NCBI GenBank assembly: GCA_047975215.1
Contig: JBKEDD010000062.1
Location: 1-64,000 of the forward strand
DNA from: JAGRMG01 sp047975215
GTDB taxonomy: Bacteria > Pseudomonadota > Alphaproteobacteria > Rhodobacterales > Rhodobacteraceae
DNA: 64,000 nt
Direction: 5' to 3'
This document shows positions 42,501 through 51,652 of the stretch, one piece after another. Both the position numbers and the translations under genes were made by a program. The notes under the pieces are model-generated. The model was not told the origin of the DNA and ran no database searches. It saw only the letters and a program-made list of their open reading frames with translations. How positions within the stretch are numbered: position 1 is the stretch's first letter; every line of letters begins with the position of its first letter.

Positions 42501-43430
42501 ATGACCGACAGGACCGGCGCACCGCGATCCTTCCAGGACATCATCCTGCGGCTTCAGTCCTACTGGGCGGCGCAGGGCTGCGCCATCCTGCAACCCTATG
42601 ATATGGAAGTGGGCGCCGGCACCTTCCACCCTGCCACCACGCTGCGCAGCCTCGGCACCGCGCCCTGGGCCGCCGCCTATGTCCAGCCCTCGCGCCGGCC
42701 CACAGACGGGCGGTACGGCGAAAACCCCAACCGGTTGCAGCACTATTACCAGTTCCAGGTGTTGATCAAACCCAGCCCGCCGGATCTGCAGGATCTCTAC
42801 CTCGGCAGCCTGAAGGCCATCGGCATCGACATGGCGCTGCACGACATCCGCTTTGTCGAGGACGACTGGGAAAGCCCGACGCTGGGCGCCTGGGGCCTGG
42901 GCTGGGAGGTCTGGTGCGACGGTATGGAAGTCTCGCAGTTCACCTATTTCCAGCAGGTCGGCGGCCATGACTGCAACCCCGTTTCGGGCGAACTGACCTA
43001 CGGGCTTGAGCGGCTGGCAATGTATGTGCTGGGCATCGAGCATGTGATGGACATGCCCTTCAACGACCCCGATGCGCCGATCCCGCTAAGCTATGGCGAC
43101 ATCTTCCGCCAGACCGAGGAGGAATACGCGCGCTGGAACTTCGATACCGCCAATACCGAGATGCTGCTGGACCACTTCGAAGAGGCCGAAGCCGAATGCG
43201 CCGCCATACTGTCCCAGCCCGCCGACGACCCCAGGACCGGCAAGCGCATCGTCATGGCGCACCCCGCCTATGACCAGTGCATCAAGGCGTCCCATATCTT
43301 CAACCTGCTCGATGCGCGGGGCGTGATCTCGGTGACCGAGCGGCAGGCCTATATCGGCAGGGTGAGGGCGCTGGCGAAACAATGCGCTGACGCATTCGTG
43401 CAAACCAGGGCGGGTGGCCACACCGCATGA
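42501..43430 (+). CDS. glyQ: Glycine--tRNA ligase alpha subunit
   Basis: 309 residues, normal length for bacterial GlyQ. It begins SFQDIILRLQSYWAAQGCAI and shows CNPVSGELTYGLERLA (about 158-173), the motif-3 part of the class II catalytic core. With GlyS it forms the alpha2beta2 enzyme that charges tRNA-Gly. The start has AGGAGAAAG upstream. Its stop overlaps the next start in an ATGA. Confidence 0.96.
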   Translation: MTDRTGAPRSFQDIILRLQSYWAAQGCAILQPYDMEVGAGTFHPATTLRSLGTAPWAAAYVQPSRRPTDGRYGENPNRLQHYYQFQVLIKPSPPDLQDLYLGSLKAIGIDMALHDIRFVEDDWESPTLGAWGLGWEVWCDGMEVSQFTYFQQVGGHDCNPVSGELTYGLERLAMYVLGIEHVMDMPFNDPDAPIPLSYGDIFRQTEEEYARWNFDTANTEMLLDHFEEAEAECAAILSQPADDPRTGKRIVMAHPAYDQCIKASHIFNLLDARGVISVTERQAYIGRVRALAKQCADAFVQTRAGGHTA

Positions 43431-43960
43431 GCGGGAAGATCGTCACGATCGCGATCGTCGTCGGTGCCCTGATCTTCGGCGCGGCGCTCTATTACACGCA
43501 GGTCTACGGCTATTATCACGACGTAGCGCCGCGCCCCGGGCAGGATGTGAAACTCGTCTCGCGCGCGACCGGCAGGCCCGAATCCATCCCCTATGCCGGG
43601 TTCCGGGCCATCGACGCCGAAAGCAGCCCCCTGCGCTATCGCGCCTGCTTCATCACGTCGGCCGACCCCGACGCGCTGAGCCGAAGCCATGTCGCGGCGC
43701 CGGGCAGGCTGCCGCGCTCTGGCCCCGGCTGGTTTGGCTGCTTTGACGCCGAAGCGATCGGGAAGGGCATCGAAACCGGCGCCTTGCGGGTGTTCATGGG
43801 GCAGAAGAACATCGCCTATGGCGTGGATCGCATCGTGGCGATATCCGGCGACGGGCACGGCTATGTCTGGCACGACCTGAACCAGTGCGGCGACAAGGCC
43901 TGGGACGGCACGCCGCTCGGCGAGGATTGTCCGCCGCGCCCGGACGGGGAAGGGCAATGA
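43427..43960 (+). CDS. DUF6446-like single-pass membrane protein
   Basis: 177 residues with an N-terminal transmembrane anchor (about 5-24) and a periplasmic domain. Visible conserved stretches are YYHDV, ESIPYAGFRAIDAESSPLRYRACF and YGVDRIVAISGDGHGYVWHDLNQCG. Its insertion between glyQ and glyS is, from memory, common in Rhodobacterales. Function unknown; translation is coupled to glyQ. Confidence 0.75.
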   Translation: MSGKIVTIAIVVGALIFGAALYYTQVYGYYHDVAPRPGQDVKLVSRATGRPESIPYAGFRAIDAESSPLRYRACFITSADPDALSRSHVAAPGRLPRSGPGWFGCFDAEAIGKGIETGALRVFMGQKNIAYGVDRIVAISGDGHGYVWHDLNQCGDKAWDGTPLGEDCPPRPDGEGQ

Positions 43961-44045
43961 GCGCGCCACCCTTGCCATTGCGGCGCGCCGCGCTGTATCC
44001 GCAACCCTGCCGTCACTGGCCGAACCGCGCCCGAGGACACCGACA

Positions 44046-46211
44046 ATGCCCGACCTTCTGATCGAACTCTTCTCCGAGGAAATTCCCGCCCGCATGCAGC
44101 CACGCGCGGCCGCGGATCTGAAGGCCCGTGTCACCGACGGGCTGGTCGAGGCCGGGCTGACCTATGCCGGGGCGGCCGCATTCGCAACGCCGCGGCGGCT
44201 GACGCTGGCGGTCGAGGGGATGGCGGCGCAATCGCCAACCCTGCGCGAGGAACGCAAGGGCCCGCGCGTGGACGCGCCGGACAAGGCGATCGAGGGCTTC
44301 CTGCGCGGCGCCGGGCTGGGCCGCGACCAGCTTGAGGAACGCGACACCCCCAAGGGCCGGGTGTTCTTCGCATCCATCGAAAGACCGGGCCGGCCGGCGC
44401 GCGATATCGTGGCCGAGGTGCTCGAGGCGGTGATCCGCGGCTTTCCCTGGCCCAAGTCGATGCGCTGGGGCGGCGGAACCTTGCGCTGGGTGCGGCCGTT
44501 GCAGTCGATCCTGTGCATCCTGGGCGACGAACACGGGGTCGAGGCGGTGCCGCTGGTGGTGGACGGGATCGCCGCCGCCGACAGCACGCAGGGCCACCGC
44601 TTCATGTCTCCGGGCCGGTTTTCCGTCACGGGGTTCGAGGATTACGCGGCAAAGCTCAAGCGTGCGCATGTGATTCTCGAAACCGGGGAACGGGCCGACC
44701 GCATCCGGGCGGATGCCACGAACCTGGCCTTCGCGGCCGGGCTCGAGATGGTTGAGGACGCCGCCCTCCTGGCCGAGGTGGCAGGGCTGGTGGAATGGCC
44801 GGTGGCGCTGATGGGCGAAATCGGGGCCGAATTCCTGGAACTGCCGCCGGAGGTGTTGCAAACCTCCATGCGCGAGCATCAGAAATTCTTCTCCGTGCGC
44901 AATCCGAAAACCGGGCGGATCGAACGCTTCGTGACCGTCGCCAACCGCGAAACGGCAGATGCCGGCGCCACCATCCTGGCGGGCAACCGCAAGGTTCTTT
45001 CGGCACGGCTGGCCGATGCCCGGTTCTTCTGGGAAAACGATCTGCGCGTTGCCAAGGATGGCATGAAGATATGGGCGCAATCCCTTGAAGACGTGACATT
45101 TCACAACAAGCTCGGCTCGCAGGGCGACCGCATCCGCCGCATCGCCGCTCTGGCCCGCGACCTGGCGCCGGTGACGGGCGCCGACCCGGACCGGGCCGAA
45201 ACGGCGGCAAGGCTCGCCAAGCTCGACCTGTCCAGCGAGATGGTCTACGAATTTCCGGAACTTCAAGGGCTTATGGGGCGCTATTACGTCGCGTCGGCGG
45301 ACCATGACGACGCCATAGCGGCGGTCGCGCAAGAGCACTACGCGCCCCTCGGCCCGTCCGATACCGTGCCCACCGCGCCGCTCTCGGTCGCAGTGGCTCT
45401 GGCCGACAAGATCGACACGCTGGCCGGCTTCTGGGCCATCGACGAGAAGCCCACCGGCAGCAAGGATCCCTTCGCGCTGCGCCGCGCCGCGCTGGGGGTG
45501 ATCCGGCTGGTACTGGAGAATGGGCGGCGGTTGAAACTGGCCGAAATCGTGGAAGCCGCGATGGGTCGCGCGATCTTCGACCGAGAAATGGTGGAAGCCC
45601 GGCAGGACGACCAGCCCTTCAAGGCAGAGAATCTGATAAGTGGGTTTCCGGACCATTCCATGATTGGGGTAGAGCCTGAGAAAGAAACTGACCTCCTCGC
45701 CTTCCTCCACGACCGCCTCAAGGTCCACCTGCGCGAACAGGGCATCCGCCACGACATCATCGACGCCTGCATCGCCATGCCCGGCAGCGACGACCTCGCC
45801 CTGCTGGTCAGGCGCGCCCGCGCCCTGCAGGACGTACTGGGCACCGAAAACGGCGAAAACCTGCTGCAAGGCTTCAAGCGCGCCAACAACATCCTCAGCC
45901 AGGCCGAGGAAAAGGACGGGGTGGAATATTCCTTCGGGGCGGATGCCAAACTCGCCGAGACCGACAGCGAAAGGGCGCTGTTTGCGGCGCTGAAGACGGC
46001 CCAATCCAGGATCGCCCCGGCGCTGCAGGCCGAAGACTTCCCACAGGCCATGGCGGCCATGGCCGATCTGCGCGAACCCATCGACACCTTCTTCGAAGAT
46101 GTGCAGGTCAATTCCGACAACGCCATCCTGCGCCGCAACCGGCTGAACCTGCTGCACGACATCCGCCGCGTCTGCACCGGCGTCGCCGACCTCACCCGGA
46201 TCGAAGGATAG
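44046..46211 (+). CDS. glyS: Glycine--tRNA ligase beta subunit
   Basis: 721 residues. It begins MPDLLIELFSEEIPARMQPRA, the hallmark of GlyS, and contains SMREHQKFFSV (about 279-289) and NRETADAGATILAGNRKVLSARL. The C-terminal anticodon-binding part ends with DIRRVCTGVADLTRIEG. It supplies tRNA recognition to the glyQ-encoded catalytic subunit. 85 bases separate it from the DUF6446-like gene. Confidence 0.95.
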   Translation: MPDLLIELFSEEIPARMQPRAAADLKARVTDGLVEAGLTYAGAAAFATPRRLTLAVEGMAAQSPTLREERKGPRVDAPDKAIEGFLRGAGLGRDQLEERDTPKGRVFFASIERPGRPARDIVAEVLEAVIRGFPWPKSMRWGGGTLRWVRPLQSILCILGDEHGVEAVPLVVDGIAAADSTQGHRFMSPGRFSVTGFEDYAAKLKRAHVILETGERADRIRADATNLAFAAGLEMVEDAALLAEVAGLVEWPVALMGEIGAEFLELPPEVLQTSMREHQKFFSVRNPKTGRIERFVTVANRETADAGATILAGNRKVLSARLADARFFWENDLRVAKDGMKIWAQSLEDVTFHNKLGSQGDRIRRIAALARDLAPVTGADPDRAETAARLAKLDLSSEMVYEFPELQGLMGRYYVASADHDDAIAAVAQEHYAPLGPSDTVPTAPLSVAVALADKIDTLAGFWAIDEKPTGSKDPFALRRAALGVIRLVLENGRRLKLAEIVEAAMGRAIFDREMVEARQDDQPFKAENLISGFPDHSMIGVEPEKETDLLAFLHDRLKVHLREQGIRHDIIDACIAMPGSDDLALLVRRARALQDVLGTENGENLLQGFKRANNILSQAEEKDGVEYSFGADAKLAETDSERALFAALKTAQSRIAPALQAEDFPQAMAAMADLREPIDTFFEDVQVNSDNAILRRNRLNLLHDIRRVCTGVADLTRIEG

Positions 46212-46384
46212 CCTGCCCCGGAACACGGACATCTTCTTCTGACCGCAAATATCCTGGGGTGAATGGCCGCCGCAGGCGGGCAGAGGGGCAACGCCCCTCC
46301 CGGCACCGCCGATCGCAGCGCCACGGTTTTTCTTGCGCGCCGACCGCCCCGCTCTATGCTGCCCCCGAACCAACAGGTGCCGCA

Positions 46385-48931
46385 GTGCAGAACAACCCGC
46401 ATACCACGCTCATCACCGCCAACGCGGCGATTGCCAACGCGACCCATGGCGGGCGCGCCAAATGCCTGCAACGGCTGGTGCGGCTGGATATGCCGGTGCC
46501 GCGCACGGTCGCGCTGTCGTTCGATGCGGTGCGCCGCATCGGCGAGGGCGAGATGCCCGACATCGCCGCGGTTCTGGAACAGTTCGAACCCGGCGCGCTG
46601 CTCTGTGTGCGCCCGTCCTCGGAAGACCCCGACTGGGGCGGGCCGCGGGCGGTACTCAATGTCGGCATGAACGATGCCGCCTATGTCGAACTCAGCGACA
46701 CGCTGGGCCGCGACGCCGCGGCGGCGATCTATCTGCGGTTCGTACAATCCTACGGCGTGCACGTGGCCCGGCTCGACCCGGATGTGTTTGACCATGTCGC
46801 CGATACCGGCCCGGTCGGTCTGGGCGAGACGCTGCACGCCTATGCCGAGGAAACCGATGAGCCGTTTCCCCAGGATCCGGGCGCGCAGCTGGCGGGCGTG
46901 CTGCAATCCATGGCGCGGGCCTGGCAGGGCACGACGGCGCGGCTGTTGCGTCAGGCCAAGGGGGCGCCGGCCGATGCCGGGCTGGGGCTCGTGGTACAGC
47001 ACATGATTCCCGGCTTCGGCGAGGGTGAATGCGGATCGGGTGTGCTGCAACTGGTCAACCGGCGCACCGGCCAGCCCCAGATCACGGGCCGATACCTGAG
47101 CCAGAGCCAGGGCCGCGATGCGCTGGGCGCGGGCGCGGGCGCACTTTATCTGGAACGGGACGCGCGCGGGCCGTCGCTGGAAGAGGCCGCCCCCGAAGCC
47201 TTTGCCGCGCTCAAGATCCATGCCGCCCTGATGCGCGAAAGGCTGCGCGAGGAAATGCAGGTCGAGTTCGTGATCGAGAGCGGGCGGGTGCATATCCTGG
47301 ACGGCGTGCGTGTGCCGCGGACCTCGCGCGCGGCGCTGCGCATCGCGGTGCGGCTGGCCCAGGACGGCATCATCACGCCGCAGGAGGCGGTGATGCGCAT
47401 AGACCCGCATTCGCTGAACGAACTGCTGCACCGCCAGGTCGACCCCGAGGCGGGCCGCGACGTTCTGGCCACGGGCATCGCAGCCAGCCCCGGCGCCTCG
47501 ACGGGGCGCATCGTCTTTACCGCGGCCGCGGCCCAGGCCAGCGCGGCGCGCGGCGAGGCCTGTATCCTGGTACGGCGCGAAACCGCGCCCGAGGACATCC
47601 GCGGCATGCACGCCGCGGCCGGGGTCCTGACCGAGCGTGGAGGCATGACCAGCCACGCCGCCGTGATCGGCCGGGGGCTTGGGCTGCCCTGTATCGTGGG
47701 TGCCTCGTCGATGCAGTTTTCGACCCACGATCAGAGACTGGTGGCGCCGGACGGGCGGGTGTTCGGCGCCGGCGACGTGATCACCATCGATGGCACGTCG
47801 GGGCAGATTCTGGCCGGCGAACCGGCGATGCTCGAAGCCGCGCTGGACGATGCGTTCCAGACGCTGATGGGCTGGGCCGACGCGGAACGCGATATCGGCA
47901 TCCGCGCCAATGCCGACACCCCCGCCGACGCCCAGACCGCGCGCAATTTCGACGCCCAGGGCATCGGCCTGTGCCGGACCGAGCACATGTTCTTCGATAC
48001 CGGCCGCCTCACGGTGATGCGCGAGATGATCTTTGCCGAAACCAGCGCCGGGCGGGCGGCGGTGCTGGCGCGGCTGCTGCCGATGCAGCGCGAGGATTTC
48101 GTTCAGCTATTCCGCATCATGCAGGGTTTGCCGGTCTGTATCCGTCTGTTCGACATGCCGCTGCACGAATTCCTGCCGACGACGCGGACCGGCCAGCGCG
48201 AGATGGCCGAGGCGCTTGATCTGCCGGTATCGGACGTGATCCGCCGGGTGCAGGCGATGGGCGAATACAATCCTATGCTGGGCATGCGCGGGGTCCGTCT
48301 GGGCGTGACCGTGCCCGAGATCTACGAAATGCAGGCGAGGGCGATCTTCGAGGCCGCGCTTCAGGCCAGCCGCGACCGTGATCCTGTGGTGCCCGAGATC
48401 ATGATCCCGATGGTCAGTGCCCGGCGCGAGGTGGAACTGGTGCAGGCCCGCATCGACGCGGTCGCCGCCGCGGTGCGCAGCGAGAGCGGGCAGGACTTCG
48501 AATACCGCTTTGGCGTCATGGTCGAAACCCCCCGCGCGACCCTGCGCGCCGGCGAGATCGCACCGCATTGCGCGTTCCTCAGCTATGGCACCAACGATCT
48601 GACGCAGATGACCTATGGCCTGTCGCGCGACGATGCCGGCCGGTTCATGTCGGACTATGTCAAGCGGGGCGTCTACCCCGAGGATCCGTTCCATGTGCTC
48701 GACACCGAAGGGGTCGGCGAGTTGCTGCAACTGGGCGCCGAACGTGGCCGCGCCGCAAACCCCGGCCTCACGCTGTCGATCTGCGGCGAACATGGCGGCA
48801 ATCCCGAATCAATCGCCTTCTGCCGGGCCGCCGGTTTCGACTATGTCTCCTGTTCCCCTTTTCGGGTGCCGGTGGCGCGGCTTGCCGCTGCACAATTGGC
48901 GGTTTCGCACAAAATCGAGGCGGGAAACTAG
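46385..48931 (+). CDS. ppdK: Pyruvate phosphate dikinase-type PEP-utilising enzyme
   Basis: 848 residues from GTG 46385; an upstream extension to 46259 looks non-coding. The phosphohistidine swivel domain has His424 in GGMTSHAAVIGRG, and the PEP-binding barrel shows GIGLCRTEHMFF, EIMIPMV, SYGTNDLTQMT and the catalytic cysteine loop SICGEHGGNP. The N-terminal ATP-grasp half is shorter and more divergent than in classical PPDK (no glycine-rich GGKGANLAE segment near the start; GGRAKCLQRL instead), so true pyruvate-phosphate dikinase activity is likely but not certain. It stands alone after glyS. Confidence 0.82.
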   Translation: MQNNPHTTLITANAAIANATHGGRAKCLQRLVRLDMPVPRTVALSFDAVRRIGEGEMPDIAAVLEQFEPGALLCVRPSSEDPDWGGPRAVLNVGMNDAAYVELSDTLGRDAAAAIYLRFVQSYGVHVARLDPDVFDHVADTGPVGLGETLHAYAEETDEPFPQDPGAQLAGVLQSMARAWQGTTARLLRQAKGAPADAGLGLVVQHMIPGFGEGECGSGVLQLVNRRTGQPQITGRYLSQSQGRDALGAGAGALYLERDARGPSLEEAAPEAFAALKIHAALMRERLREEMQVEFVIESGRVHILDGVRVPRTSRAALRIAVRLAQDGIITPQEAVMRIDPHSLNELLHRQVDPEAGRDVLATGIAASPGASTGRIVFTAAAAQASAARGEACILVRRETAPEDIRGMHAAAGVLTERGGMTSHAAVIGRGLGLPCIVGASSMQFSTHDQRLVAPDGRVFGAGDVITIDGTSGQILAGEPAMLEAALDDAFQTLMGWADAERDIGIRANADTPADAQTARNFDAQGIGLCRTEHMFFDTGRLTVMREMIFAETSAGRAAVLARLLPMQREDFVQLFRIMQGLPVCIRLFDMPLHEFLPTTRTGQREMAEALDLPVSDVIRRVQAMGEYNPMLGMRGVRLGVTVPEIYEMQARAIFEAALQASRDRDPVVPEIMIPMVSARREVELVQARIDAVAAAVRSESGQDFEYRFGVMVETPRATLRAGEIAPHCAFLSYGTNDLTQMTYGLSRDDAGRFMSDYVKRGVYPEDPFHVLDTEGVGELLQLGAERGRAANPGLTLSICGEHGGNPESIAFCRAAGFDYVSCSPFRVPVARLAAAQLAVSHKIEAGN

Positions 48932-49110
48932 CCGCAACTGCCAGATGTTGTGGTGGGCACAAAATGGAAATGAGCCGGTTCTTGCTCAGGATCGCGCCGT
49001 AAAGCCTTGCATTTTCTGAAAAACTGGACCTTTGCGCTCAACTGGTCTAATGCGCTGGTTGCGTCGTCTGGGGGAAGGTCTGGCGCGAACCGCTGATTGG
49101 TGGGGGCAAG

Positions 49111-49761
49111 ATGACCAAATTGACAGTACTGGCCGCATTTCTTGCGGCCCTTTCGATCGCGCATCCGGTGCAGTCCGAAACCGGGCGCGACGGTTTTGCA
49201 GCCCGCAACGCGGGGACGCAGGCGCAAACCGTGGGAAAAGGGCTCAGAAGCCTGTTCAACGCGCTCAGGGCGGGTGAGGATTCACGCAGGAAACCCGAAC
49301 CGGTCAGCTATTCGCAGGACTGGCTTGACCGCCAGCCGACGCCGCAGGGTGATGACAACTGGAAATGCCTGTCCGAGGCATTGTATTTCGAGGCCCGCGG
49401 CGAAACCGTGAAGGGCCAGTTCGCGGTCGCCGAGGTGATCATGAACCGGGTGAAAAGCAGCCGCTTTCCGGACACGCCCTGCGCGGTGATCCGGCAGGGT
49501 ACCGGCAAACGCTTCCAGTGCCAGTTCACCTATACCTGCGATGGCCAACGCGATGTGATCGCCGAACCGCTGGCCTATCGCCGGGTGTCCAAGGTCGCCC
49601 GCGCCATCATCGACGGCGCCGCGGAAGACCTCACCGACGGCGCGACCTATTACCACAACACTTCGGTGCGGCCGCGCTGGGCCGAACGCTTTACCAAGAC
49701 CGCGCGCATCGGCGTTCATCTGTTCTATCGCCCCGGCATCCGTACCGCCAGCAACGACTGA
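49111..49761 (+). CDS. SleB-type cell wall hydrolase
   Basis: 216 residues with a signal peptide (cleavage near HPVQS, residue 22). The hydrolase_2 domain occupies about 84-205: CLSEALYFEARGE with predicted catalytic Glu94, then AVAEVIMNRVKSSRFPDTPC, FQCQFTYTCDG and DGATYYHNTSVRPRWA. Four cysteines are conserved in alphaproteobacterial relatives. It would cut peptidoglycan glycan strands in the periplasm, for growth or remodelling rather than germination. Confidence 0.85.
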   Translation: MTKLTVLAAFLAALSIAHPVQSETGRDGFAARNAGTQAQTVGKGLRSLFNALRAGEDSRRKPEPVSYSQDWLDRQPTPQGDDNWKCLSEALYFEARGETVKGQFAVAEVIMNRVKSSRFPDTPCAVIRQGTGKRFQCQFTYTCDGQRDVIAEPLAYRRVSKVARAIIDGAAEDLTDGATYYHNTSVRPRWAERFTKTARIGVHLFYRPGIRTASND

Positions 49762-49809
49762 GCGCGGGGCCGGCCCCGGCACGCGCGGGCAGGCGATCAG
49801 TCCCGGCGA

Positions 49810-50124
49810 TCAGTCCTTGCGGCCGACATTCTCGGCGAAGGCTTTCTCGAAGGCTGCCTGCTTTTCCGGGCTCGCCGGAGTCTGGTTCCGGGCGCGCCAT
49901 TCGTCATAGGGCATACCGTAAAAGGCGGCTCGGCCCTCGTCCTTGGTCATCTCGATGCCCCGCGCGTTGGCGGCTTCCTGGTACCAGCGCGACAGGCAGT
50001 TGCGGCAGAACCCGGCCAGGTTCATCAGGTCGATGTTCTGAACATCGGGACGGTCCTGCATCAGGTGCTGTTGCAGGCGGCGGAAGGCGGCGGCCTGAAT
50101 TTCGGTTTCGGTCTGCTTGTCCAT
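49810..50124 (-). CDS. DUF1244 family protein
   Basis: 104 residues, soluble and charged. It matches the DUF1244 pattern: AAFRRLQQHLMQDRPDVQNIDLMNLAGFCRNC followed by LSRWYQEAANARG and YGMPYDEWRARNQ. The FCRNCLSRW pair of cysteines may bind metal. Widespread in alphaproteobacteria, with no assigned function. Transcribed alone, converging with the SleB-type gene. Confidence 0.85.
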   Translation of the reverse strand: MDKQTETEIQAAAFRRLQQHLMQDRPDVQNIDLMNLAGFCRNCLSRWYQEAANARGIEMTKDEGRAAFYGMPYDEWRARNQTPASPEKQAAFEKAFAENVGRKD

Positions 50125-50482
50125 GCCTGCGGCTCCTTTTCGGGTGTTGTGGAGGATCTAGGGCGCAACCGGCGCCGTGTCACCCCCGGGCGCCAAAGGG
50201 GCGATGGTGCGGTAGGTTCGCAGATGCCGGGCCGATCGGCGGTATCGCACAGCCGCCCGCACGGGGATGCACAGCGCCGACGAGCCGCCACGACATTCAC
50301 GCCAAGCGCGGTAAACGGCGGCAGGCGGCCCACAAGGGATATTGAGCCAGGCGATCAGGTACTCTATACGCCTGCGGTCACAGAAGGAGATTGATGCACA
50401 GAGGTCTTGATTGAACCGCGTGAAGCGGTGTCACCCGGCACATGGTTGCCGACCCTTTTTGCATGATTTCTGTGGAGCTCTC
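50125..50482. other. Gap without a recognised gene
   Basis: 358 bases between the divergent DUF1244 and GNAT genes. Only chance open frames are present. It should contain promoters for both neighbours, but I find no strong -10/-35 pair. Confidence 0.6.
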
Positions 50483-50935
50483 ATGAAGACCACAAAGCTC
50501 GTGATCCGCCCCTTTGATGCGGCAACGGATCTTGAAAGACTGTCCACCATCTGGTTCGAGGCCTCGGTGCGGGCGCACCCATTCATTGGCGAAACCAGGC
50601 TGATCGAGCAGCGATGTCTGATCGAAGAAGAATACCTGCCGAAGGCAGAGACTTCAGTGGCTTGCCTTGACGGGGAGGCTGTCGGGTTCATCAGCCTTCT
50701 CGGCAGTTTCATTGGTGGGATCTTCATCGCGCCAGACCGGCAGGGGCTTGGCATCGGGCGCGAACTCATCGCCGATGCACTGGCCCGGAAGGGGGAGTTG
50801 TCACTGGAGGTCTACACCGAGAATGAACAGGCGGTTCGCTTCTATGACAGGCTCGGGTTTCAAGAGGTTTCCCGCCGGGCCATAGACGACTTCGGCTATC
50901 CGTTCCCGAATGCGACACTAAGCCTTAAAGTCTGA
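50483..50935 (+). CDS. GNAT-family N-acetyltransferase
   Basis: 150 residues from ATG 50483, preceded by GTGGAGC. The GNAT acetyl-CoA loop is DRQGLGIGRELI (about 87-98), followed by LEVYTENEQAVRFYDRLGFQ, the usual motif B. RPFDAATDLERLSTIW at the start resembles the YjaB/RimI-like group. Substrate unknown. The coding bias is slightly lower in GC than in neighbouring genes. Confidence 0.88.
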   Translation: MKTTKLVIRPFDAATDLERLSTIWFEASVRAHPFIGETRLIEQRCLIEEEYLPKAETSVACLDGEAVGFISLLGSFIGGIFIAPDRQGLGIGRELIADALARKGELSLEVYTENEQAVRFYDRLGFQEVSRRAIDDFGYPFPNATLSLKV

Positions 50936-51041
50936 AATCAGGTCGGGCGGGGCTATCGTAGCCTTGCCCGTCTGCATCCCGGTCATCCCGGCAATGCGCG
51001 GCACATGTCCGCATGTCTGCCATGCCAGGCCGAGTCCGCCG

Positions 51042-51650
51042 CTATGACCTGGTTCCGATCCTGGGTTCGGTCCCGGCGCGCAGGCGGGCGATGTTGGTAC
51101 GGTGGCGCCAGAACACCAGCAGCGTCAGAACCACCCCCAGAACCAGCGTCGTGCCGTATCCCAATAGCACTGCCCAGAGAGTCGACAGTGCCGCCGCCCC
51201 CAGTGCGCCCATCGAGGATGTGCGGCTCAGCGCCGCCGCCACCGCCCAGGTGGCGCAGATCGCCAGCCCCACTTGCCAGGCCAGAGCCAGCCATAGCCCG
51301 ATGAAGGTCGCGACCCCCTTGCCGCCGCGAAAGCCCAGCCACAGCGGATAGCAATGGCCCAAAAATGCCGCCAGGGCTGCCAGTTGCACCGCGTCCGGGG
51401 CGGCGAAGGCACGCGCCAGCAATACCGCCGCCGCACCCTTTGCGCCGTCCAGCAGCAGCGTCAGCGCCGCGGCCCGCTTGTTGCCGGTACGCAGGACGTT
51501 GGTGGCGCCGATATTGCCCGACCCGATGGCGCGCAGATCGCCCAGGCCCATGATGCGCGCGATCAACAGGCCGAACGGGACCGAGCCAAGGCCATAGCCG
51601 ATCGCGGCCCACAGGATCAGTTGCGCGGTAGTGCTATCCAGCGGCGGCAT
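51042..51650 (-). CDS. plsY: Glycerol-3-phosphate acyltransferase PlsY
   Basis: 202 residues with five predicted helices. Motifs: GSVPFGLLIAR (about 22-32), GSGNIGATNVLRTGNKRAA (43-61), the LLDGAKG segment, GHCYPLWLGFRGGKGVAT (about 98-115) and a final HRTNIARLRAGTEPR. It transfers the acyl group from acyl-phosphate to glycerol-3-phosphate at the inner membrane, the first step of phospholipid synthesis. Last gene of the pyrB operon, two bases after the pyrC-like stop. Confidence 0.94.
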   Translation of the reverse strand: MPPLDSTTAQLILWAAIGYGLGSVPFGLLIARIMGLGDLRAIGSGNIGATNVLRTGNKRAAALTLLLDGAKGAAAVLLARAFAAPDAVQLAALAAFLGHCYPLWLGFRGGKGVATFIGLWLALAWQVGLAICATWAVAAALSRTSSMGALGAAALSTLWAVLLGYGTTLVLGVVLTLLVFWRHRTNIARLRAGTEPRIGTRS

Positions 51651-51652
51651 TG

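Noticed and set aside
45338..47986. Very long minus-strand open frame (882 codons) opposite glyS and the PPDK-type gene; likewise 59120-62305 (1061 codons) opposite the RND permease gene
   Set aside because: Antisense shadows caused by high GC at third positions. Composition is Arg/His/Gln-rich without family motifs, and the plus-strand genes are unambiguous.
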